Assembly (NCBI RefSeq): GCF_030068445.1
Contig: NZ_JAQPOK010000150.1
Location: forward strand, 1 to 64,000
Length of the DNA stretch: 64,000 nucleotides
DNA from: Roseofilum halophilum BLCC-M91
GTDB taxonomy: Bacteria; Cyanobacteriota; Cyanobacteriia; Cyanobacteriales; Desertifilaceae
Reading direction: 5' to 3'
Shown: piece by piece, positions 58,001 through 64,000 of the stretch
Layout: each line of letters opens with the position of its first letter
How positions within the stretch are numbered: position 1 is the first letter of the stretch
Translations under genes and position numbers: made by a program
The notes under the pieces: model-generated
What the model saw: only the letters and a program-made list of their open reading frames with translations
Told to the model about the DNA's origin: nothing
The model's database searches: none

Positions 58001-60282
58001 CTTTCTTTGAGTTCTAATTCAATGCGATGGCGTTCGGTGATATCTTCGACCATGCCCAAGATGAATTCGATTTTTTGGTTTTCTTGAAGGGCAGAAATGG
58101 TGACTCTTCCCCAGCGAATGGTTCCACTGTTGTGAACATAGCGTTGTTCGATTTGATAGGATTGAGTTTGAGCGAGTAGCAGATGTTGAAAGTGGGTATC
58201 ATGGGCACTCCGGTCTTCGGCATAAATTAGATGGGATGATGGGATGGATTGCAATTGTTCTGGGGAATAACCAATGAAGGATTGAAAGGCAGCATTGGTT
58301 TGCACAAACTGACCATCTAAGGTGGTAATGTAAATGCCAATCCCGGCTTGTTCAAAAACGGCCTGAAATCGAGCTTCGCTGTGTTGGAGGGCAGTGGTTG
58401 CCGTTTCTAAGGCTGTGATGTCTCGAATTACGAATAGGGCAGTTCGATCGGATAAAGGGGAGACTTTGGCGGAAAACCACATGCGTTGTTCTTCGATGGT
58501 GAGGTGATATTGCAGGGTTTGGGTGTCTCCGGTGACGATCGCCTGTTCAATGGCTCTTAACTGCTCATGGGCTTGGGCTTCGGGTAAACAATCATACAGG
58601 GTTGTGGATAACTGGTTTTCAGGAGGTTCCCGCAAAAATTGGGGATTATTGGTCATAAATTTTAGACAAACCCCCTCCTGGTTATAGACGACGATCGCGT
58701 CATCCATGGCCATTAACATGGCTCTTTGTTCAGCCTCCACCTGTTTTTGCCGTAGCACCGTTCCTAATTGGGAGGCGATCGCCGAAGCAAACGCTAATAA
58801 TTGATCGCCTCGATGGTGAAATTCTAAGGTCGAAATTCCCGATAGAAACAGCACCAACACCGCGACCACCTGTTCCTGCTGTTGCTCTCCTGGACGCGAT
58901 AAAATCGGAATCCACAACCCTTTCTGAATATGGCACAGAGCCGCTAAATCCGGTTGTTGGCAAATTTCCGGCGATCGCTGGGGCACATCCGGCACATACT
59001 CAGCCTTTCCAGTGACCCACACTTTCCCCAGCAAACCACTCCCACTACTCCAGATCTGGCTTTGACGACCGAAACGAAACCGCTCTAAATGGCTCAAGAC
59101 CTCTGGCGGTTCCTGCTTATGACAATGCCAAACCGGACTGAGGCTTAAGACCCGACCCTCATCACTCGGTAGCCACACCTCACCATAGCTCCAACCACTC
59201 GCTTCACACAGGTGTTCCAGAGCCGTATAGAGAGCCGTATAGAAATCTGGCGATCGGCTAATCTCTTGAGTCACCTTCAGTAACCATTGGGTCTGCTCTT
59301 CCGCCTGTTGGCGTTTCAGAGCCGTTTGCCGAATACCAATCCACTTACCCAAACTTTGAGCCATCAGCTCTAAAATTTCCTGAGCTTGAGTATCAAAACG
59401 CTCCCCCTGCTCATGGGTTGAACCAAACCCTAACACACCATAAAATTCATCCTCGACCCAAATCGGTGTGCCCATAAACGTCTCCAAAGTATAGCGCCCT
59501 AAATTCAAGGGTTTGACCGGTCTAGAACCGCGATCGCCTTGTTCGTGGGTAATCGTTTTTTGTCGGCGCATCACCCAATCCAAATAAGTATCCTTAAAAT
59601 CCAGTTGCCTGGATGCATTGATAAACTCAAGGGTTGACTCCACCCCATCAATCACATACCTGTCCTCTTCCACATGACCAATCAAGCCAACCGAACACCC
59701 TAAAATCGAACAACCCGTTTGTAGATAATCCCGAAATAAAGCTTCGATTGTCCGATAATGGGACGTACTTAAACGATGGATCTGTTTAAGATGGAAGCTA
59801 AAACGCTCCAACTTCTCTTCCATCAACCGACGATATTCAATTTCTTCTTGGAGACGGAAATTTTGGGTGAGGAGTTGTTTTTGGGTCTGAGAGGCTCGAA
59901 TATGATAGTCAATCCGGGCCAGCACCTCGGATTTGAGAAACGGTTTAGTCACATAATCGACTGCTCCCACTTCAAAGGCTCTCACCTTATCAATTTCTTC
60001 TCCTAGGGCACTAATAAAAATAATTGGGATATCCTCAGTTAAGGGATCGGCTTTGAGTAAGGAGCAAACTTGATAACCATCAAGTTCTGGCATTAAAATA
60101 TCTAGTAAAATCAAGTCAGGGGGCATGGCCTTAGCGCCCGATATTGCCAATGCACCTGTGACTGCCGATCGCACCTTATAGCCTTCTCGACTGAGCATCT
60201 TAGCAAACATATGCAAATTGGCTGGGATATCATCAACCACAAGGATATTGGGTTTAACTGGGACTGGTTCCTGCTTAATCAT
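55075..60282 (-). CDS. Giant hybrid sensor histidine kinase (REC-GAF-PAS-HisKA-HATPase-REC)
   Basis: A 1735-residue soluble hybrid kinase. Domains in order: REC (about 10-130; phospho-Asp in LILLDILMPELDGYQ); GAF (about 170-320); GAF (about 345-520); PAS-like (about 535-640); PAS (about 645-770; RFQAVFEQAGIGIYI); PAS (about 775-900); GAF (about 910-1050); GAF (about 1075-1250); HisKA (SEFLAKMSHEFRTPLNAILGF, about 1300); HATPase (LRQVLLNLVDNGIKFT, DTGIGIAPE, GTGLGLAIS); and REC (LILMDMRMPVVNGL, about 1590). No transmembrane segment was found. None of the GAF domains shows an obvious bilin Cys by eye. It is divergent from the next kinase, 230 bp away. Confidence 0.9.
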   Translation of the reverse strand: MIKQEPVPVKPNILVVDDIPANLHMFAKMLSREGYKVRSAVTGALAISGAKAMPPDLILLDILMPELDGYQVCSLLKADPLTEDIPIIFISALGEEIDKVRAFEVGAVDYVTKPFLKSEVLARIDYHIRASQTQKQLLTQNFRLQEEIEYRRLMEEKLERFSFHLKQIHRLSTSHYRTIEALFRDYLQTGCSILGCSVGLIGHVEEDRYVIDGVESTLEFINASRQLDFKDTYLDWVMRRQKTITHEQGDRGSRPVKPLNLGRYTLETFMGTPIWVEDEFYGVLGFGSTHEQGERFDTQAQEILELMAQSLGKWIGIRQTALKRQQAEEQTQWLLKVTQEISRSPDFYTALYTALEHLCEASGWSYGEVWLPSDEGRVLSLSPVWHCHKQEPPEVLSHLERFRFGRQSQIWSSGSGLLGKVWVTGKAEYVPDVPQRSPEICQQPDLAALCHIQKGLWIPILSRPGEQQQEQVVAVLVLFLSGISTLEFHHRGDQLLAFASAIASQLGTVLRQKQVEAEQRAMLMAMDDAIVVYNQEGVCLKFMTNNPQFLREPPENQLSTTLYDCLPEAQAHEQLRAIEQAIVTGDTQTLQYHLTIEEQRMWFSAKVSPLSDRTALFVIRDITALETATTALQHSEARFQAVFEQAGIGIYITTLDGQFVQTNAAFQSFIGYSPEQLQSIPSSHLIYAEDRSAHDTHFQHLLLAQTQSYQIEQRYVHNSGTIRWGRVTISALQENQKIEFILGMVEDITERHRIELELKESETRYRELIEVQEDVLICRWQPNTQLTFVNQYFCQFFNQTKTQLIDRSLNSFLVNPNDRLEIQNQIIHLLKTLTPQSWEYEYRSGTGQSRWLRWTNQPILDRSGTLVDIQSFGVDITAQKQRELAFKLLSQGIGTSTGDDFFESCTQYLANLLQVPYALIAKVRDRELRQVDVLAFWNGTEIQKLSQLDVLDAPCYPILSGQEVYYSDRCQEEFGKYPLIQSLNIQSYLGLPLKNSSHTVIGYIAILDVKPLEVNEEKRAILDVFVARSEAEIERKTSEEKLKKIAQQERAIAKILAQMQQALNVETILAVTTHEIRELFESDRVAIYRLNSDWSGEFITDSVAPGWRSLFDIDCVFSPELITDESCALKSWIDTPNQRSSSVLSMTAESVSFHAYQYLCMTDVYQAGFEVEYLKFIETIQARSYLMLPLFCSNQLWGLLGIYQNGAARKWQEDEIKMAIDVSNNLSVSIQQSKLIEAIQTQSEELKVAKENADASNRAKSEFLAKMSHEFRTPLNAILGFAQVMGRDGSLSSTQQEQLKIINQSGEHLLNLINDVLEMSKIESGKVSLNATDFDLLKILENLKSLLQLKARLKGLALKIKVDDRVPQYVYGDEKKLRQVLLNLVDNGIKFTSQGCVTLEVIPSPTPATDRDRHYIRFIVSDTGIGIAPENRDLLFQPFVQSQALGVAHGWQNDEEGTGLGLAISQHFVELMGGQLRVDSTVGLGSRFFFDLPLELGQAQSIATDRPLQPIAGLAPDQPTYRILVVDDEREQRLLLLHLLNHVGFEVHTAENGQEAIALWQSWQPHLILMDMRMPVVNGLEATQQIKASIQGQATVIIAVTAHVFEEDRQQVLGAGCDDYISKPFQQTVLLDKIAQHLGVRYLYETCSLEPTVDLTSSLETAQNVQSKGDLPWETLSLDCLSALHQRAIEADHESILDLSQEIDPPEIAQWLIERVNQFEFETICEAIAPFLTSK

Positions 60283-60515
60283 TAGTGATGGGTCAGATAT
60301 ATGAATGCAAAATGGGAAGTAGGTTGGAGACAGACCAGTAGAGCCAGGGGAAATTCAAAGTATTTTTTGATTCATTATAGCTCTGTGATTATTCTTTATT
60401 GTAAGTCTCTATGGATGTTTTTGCCATAAAGGGGGTTGTTTCGGGGTGAGTATATAGAAATTCTGCCCTAGAGACTCTATTGTTTTAAGATGAAGATTCA
60501 TTGAGGGCGAAACGG
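60283..60515. other. Divergent promoter region of the kinase cluster
   Basis: A 230-bp AT-rich gap between the giant kinase (minus) and the kinase operon (plus). It should hold both promoters. No hairpin or small ORF was seen. Confidence 0.45.
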
Positions 60516-62498
60516 ATGTCTTCTAAGCGAGCCATACTCTGTGTTGATGATAACCCAATTATTTTAGATAGCTTAAAGCGACAACTCAAGGCTTGGTTGA
60601 CTTCGAGCTATTTGATTGAGCAAGCAGAAAGTGGTATTGAAGCCTTGGAAATTGCCCAGGATTTGATTGCCGATCGGATAGATATTGCCCTGATTATTTC
60701 CGATCATATGATGCCGGGAATGTCCGGGGATGAACTTTTGATTAAAGTGCATGACTTATCCTCAAAAACCCTAAAAATATTACTGACGGGTCAAGCCAGT
60801 GCAGATGTGGTTGGGCGAGTCGTTAATCATGCCAAGTTGTATCGTTATATTGCTAAACCTTGGGATGAAGAAGATTTGAAATTAACAGTAACTGAAGCCT
60901 TACGCAGTTACGATCAAGACCAGAAATTAGCCCAACAAAATAAAAAATTACAACTCATCAATGCTGAACTGACGGAATTGAATCAAGATTTAGAGAAAAA
61001 AGTTTCTCAAAGAACCCAGGAATTAGAACAAGCCAAGCAAACCGCAGAATTAGCGAATCGGGCTAAAAGTGAGTTTTTAGCCAACATGAGTCATGAGCTG
61101 CGATCGCCTCTAAATGTGATTTTGGGATTTTGTCAATTAATGGGGCGTTCGTCTTCGTTGCCCGCAGAACATCAAGAAAATCTTCGCATTATGAATCGTA
61201 GTGGACAACATTTATTGACATTGATTAACAATGTTTTAGATTTGTCAAAAATTGAAGCCGGTCGCATCACTTTAGATGAAAGTTGTTTTGATTTTATGAG
61301 GTTAATCGATGACTTAGAAGGAATGTTTAAGCTGAAAGCAAAACAGAAAAATATAGAATTGTTTTTTGATATCTCTCCTAAAGTACCTTACTATATTTGT
61401 ACCGATCAAGTCAAATTACGTCAAATTTTAATTAACCTGCTCAATAATAGCCTAAAATTCACCGAAGAAGGTCATGTAAGTCTGAGGATTTCAACCGTTA
61501 ATCCCCAGGTCGATCCATCCAGTCATAAGGTGGTTTTACAAGTTGAAGTCGAAGATACTGGGCCGGGCATTGCTCCAGAAGAGCAGCAGAAATTATTTGA
61601 AGCTTTTGTGCAAAGTAAAAGACGAAAAGTGTCTCAGGAAGGAACGGGTTTAGGCTTGACCATTGCCCAAAAATTTGTGCAGTTAATGCAGGGCACAATC
61701 ACTTTAGAAAGTCAAGTCGGTTATGGCAGTAAATTTCAGTTTACCATTGAAGTGTTCAGAGTCAGTTCCGATCGCGTGCTGCCCACCCATTCGAGTCATA
61801 GAGTCGTGGGTTTAGCTCCAGAGCAACCCGTATACCGGATTCTGATTGTGGACGATCAGTGGGAAAATCGGCAACTTTTGTTACAATTTCTAGAGCCAAT
61901 TGGTTTTGAAGTGAAATTGGCCGAAAATGGACACGAGGCGATCGCCCTTTGGGAAACTTGGAAACCTCACTTAATTTGGATGGACATCCGAATGCCAGTC
62001 ATGAACGGCGATCTCGTCACCGAATATATCATAGCCAATACCCCAGCAACCGAGCCAGCCCCAATTATTATTGCCTTAACAGCCAGCATCTTAGAAGAAG
62101 AACTCGATCGTATTTTGAGTGTCGGATGTCATGACTGCGTACTCAAGCCCTTCACAGAAGACCTGATCTTTGAAAAGATAGCTGAATATCTAGGTGTACG
62201 TTATATTTATGATCATCATTCACAAGAACTCCAGGAAAAATCCCTTACCTCTTCCCCTTCTGCATTTAGTCTCACATCCAATAGCCTCAAAGTTATGCCC
62301 CATCAGTGGCTTCAGCAACTCTATCAGGCAGCAGATGCCATTGATGACGATCGACTGTTACAGTTGATTGACCAAATTCCCGATCGATACTCAACTCTTG
62401 CACAATCCCTAACGGATTTAGTCAAAACCTTTCGCTGCGATCAAATTTTAAGTTTGATCGAAGATACCCAAATGGATAATTTTAATGCCGATCGCTAG
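60516..62498 (+). CDS. Hybrid response regulator/histidine kinase (REC-HisKA-HATPase-REC)
   Basis: A 660-residue protein. Order: N-terminal REC (AILCVDDNPIILDSLKRQL; phospho-Asp in LIISDHMMPGMSG), a coiled coil (TELNQDLEKKVSQRTQELEQA), HisKA (SEFLANMSHELRSPLNVILGF, about 200), HATPase (LRQILINLLNNSLKFT, DTGPGIAPEE, GTGLGLTIAQ) and a C-terminal REC (LIWMDIRMPVMNGD, about 490). The LRSPLN in the H-box replaces the usual LRTPLN. ATG 60516 follows GAGGGCGAAACG; a TTG 15 bases earlier is in frame. It is followed 15 bp later by another kinase gene, so the two form an operon. Confidence 0.9.
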   Translation: MSSKRAILCVDDNPIILDSLKRQLKAWLTSSYLIEQAESGIEALEIAQDLIADRIDIALIISDHMMPGMSGDELLIKVHDLSSKTLKILLTGQASADVVGRVVNHAKLYRYIAKPWDEEDLKLTVTEALRSYDQDQKLAQQNKKLQLINAELTELNQDLEKKVSQRTQELEQAKQTAELANRAKSEFLANMSHELRSPLNVILGFCQLMGRSSSLPAEHQENLRIMNRSGQHLLTLINNVLDLSKIEAGRITLDESCFDFMRLIDDLEGMFKLKAKQKNIELFFDISPKVPYYICTDQVKLRQILINLLNNSLKFTEEGHVSLRISTVNPQVDPSSHKVVLQVEVEDTGPGIAPEEQQKLFEAFVQSKRRKVSQEGTGLGLTIAQKFVQLMQGTITLESQVGYGSKFQFTIEVFRVSSDRVLPTHSSHRVVGLAPEQPVYRILIVDDQWENRQLLLQFLEPIGFEVKLAENGHEAIALWETWKPHLIWMDIRMPVMNGDLVTEYIIANTPATEPAPIIIALTASILEEELDRILSVGCHDCVLKPFTEDLIFEKIAEYLGVRYIYDHHSQELQEKSLTSSPSAFSLTSNSLKVMPHQWLQQLYQAADAIDDDRLLQLIDQIPDRYSTLAQSLTDLVKTFRCDQILSLIEDTQMDNFNADR

Positions 62499-62513
62499 AG
62501 AACCAAACAACTG

Positions 62514-64000
62514 TGGATACTTATAAAGGGAATATTCTCATTGTTGACGATCAACTGGAAAATCTCCAGGTCTTATCTCAAACCTTGTCAGAGGCTGGCT
62601 ATAAAGTTAAGGGAGCCGTTAAAGGAGAGATGGCTCTGAGAGCTTCTCGATCCGGAAATCTCGATCTGATTCTGTTAGATATCAAATTACCTGACATGAG
62701 TGGGTATGAGATTTGCCAACAACTGAAGCAGGAGGAAAAGACCCAGAATATTCCCATTGTATTTTTAAGCGCTTTAGATGAAGTTCTAGATAAAGTCAGA
62801 GCATTTAAGGTTGGAGGGGTCGATTATATTACCAAACCTTTCCAAGTGGAAGAAGTGTTAGCTCGGATTGAGCATCAATTAACCATTCGACGACTGCAAA
62901 ACCAACTGCAAGCGCAAAATAAAACCCTGCAACAAGAAATTCAAGAACGAAAAAAAGCGGAAGAAGAGGCCGAAGCTGCTTCTAAGGCCAAAAGCCAATT
63001 TTTAGCCAATATGAGTCATGAACTCAGGACTCCTTTAAACTCTATTTTAGGCTTTACTCAAGTGATGCTTCGGGATGGTCAGTCCACCGATGAACAGCAA
63101 GAATACTTAGAGATTATTAATCGCAGTGGAGAACATTTATTAGATTTGATTGATGATATTTTGGATTTATCCAAGATTGAAGCCGGTATTATTCAATTAA
63201 ATGAAAAAGACTTAGATCTCTACTATTTATTAGACAGCTTGGAAGATTTATTTAGGATCAAGGCGGAATCCAAAAACAATATCCTCAAGTTTAATGTCGA
63301 TCCCCAAGTGCCCCAATATATTAAAACCGATGAGCAAAAGCTGCGAAGTTGCTTGATTAATCTCTTGGGAAATGCAATGAAATTTACCCAACTGGGTCAG
63401 GTAGAACTGAGGGTGAAGTTACATCCAGAGGCAGATCCGGCAAATATTGAATTTCAGGTGAGTGATACAGGGCCAGGGATTGCACTGGAAGAACAACCGG
63501 ATTTGTTTCAGGCTTTTGTACAAACGTCCACAGGAAGGCAATCTGCACAAGGGACGGGTTTGGGTTTATCAATTACCCATAAGTTTGTGCGGTTGATGGG
63601 GGGAGAAATTTCTGTTAGTAGTGAAGTGGGTAAAGGTACTGTTTTTGTGTTTGATATTCCGTTTCAACCCGGTGATGCATCTTTATCTTCAGCCCAAGAT
63701 TCTCAACAAGTTATCCACTTAAAACCAGATCAAAAAGCCTATCGTATTTTAGTGGTGGATGATACGCCGGAAAATCGCAAGCTGTTGATGGAGTTGCTCT
63801 CTCCCGTGGGGTTTGACGTGAGGGAAGCGAGCAATGGTCAAGACGCGATCGCTATCTGGGAAAGTTGGCAACCGGATTTGATTTTCATGGATACTCGGAT
63901 GCCGGTGATTGATGGTTTGGTTGCTACCCGCATGATTCGAGAACAAGAAAAGCAGAAGGGCCTAAACCCAACGGTGATTATTGCTCTCACTGCGAGTGCT
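62514..64000 (+). CDS. Hybrid histidine kinase REC-HisKA-HATPase-REC, partial at window end
   Basis: GTG 62514 opens a frame that runs off the window. It starts 15 bp after the preceding kinase stop, so the two are probably co-transcribed. Order: REC (NILIVDDQLENLQVL; phospho-Asp in LILLDIKLPDMSGY), coiled coil (QQEIQERKKAEEEAEAASKA), HisKA (SQFLANMSHELRTPLNSILGF), HATPase (LRSCLINLLGNAMKFT, DTGPGIALEE, GTGLGLSIT) and the start of a second REC (ILVVDDTPENRKLLMEL; LIFMDTRMPVIDGL). No upstream AGGAGG is clear, so the start is provisional. At least 495 codons lie in the window. Confidence 0.88.

Overview
The window is a stretch of cyanobacterial chromosome. The evidence is a complete phycobilisome core locus (apcE, apcA, apcB, apcC), photosystem II genes (psbX, psb29/thf1), a high-light-inducible protein, ndhS, ycf66, the cyanobacterial-type F-ATPase operon with two b-type subunits, a cyAbrB regulator, and very frequent GCGATCGC-type (HIP1) octamers. 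The many Uma2 proteins, pentapeptide repeats, short tandem heptamers and large hybrid kinases suggest a filamentous, Oscillatoriales-like species. The genus cannot be fixed by reading alone.

Layout. 0-9.3 kb: cobalamin enzyme CobL, a CPBP protease, cyAbrB, SdhB, a HLIP, two TolB-like lipoproteins, ycf66-psbX and ftsH. 9.3-17 kb: a 25-bp tandem repeat, two overlapping methyltransferase genes, a membrane protein, two tandem paralogous radical SAM genes and a convergent lysine-2,3-aminomutase-like gene. 17-25 kb: mostly housekeeping genes (hydrolase, RuvC-like nuclease, thf1, STAS protein, SRPBCC protein, mrp, rodA, ndhS). 25-40 kb: an accessory region with Uma2 genes (one broken), an HDAC-like enzyme, a pentapeptide protein, a salicylate-synthase-like enzyme, mutY, a histidine kinase broken by a small insertion, an M16 peptidase pair split by an island, a DUF433 antitoxin with a truncated toxin, and many small repeats. 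40-47 kb: the atp operon on the minus strand, in order atp1-a-c-b'-b-delta-alpha-gamma. 48-53.6 kb: apcEABC. 53.7-64 kb: ftsW and three large hybrid histidine kinases, the last one cut by the window end.

Working together: the atp and apc loci and the small photosynthetic genes serve the thylakoid membrane. rodA and ftsW serve elongation and division. The three hybrid kinases probably form a signalling cluster.

The most unusual material is the tandem radical SAM pair, whose second member has its conserved C-terminal tail out of frame. Next come several genes visibly damaged by small palindromic or MITE-like repeats. No rRNA, tRNA, CRISPR array or transposase gene was seen.
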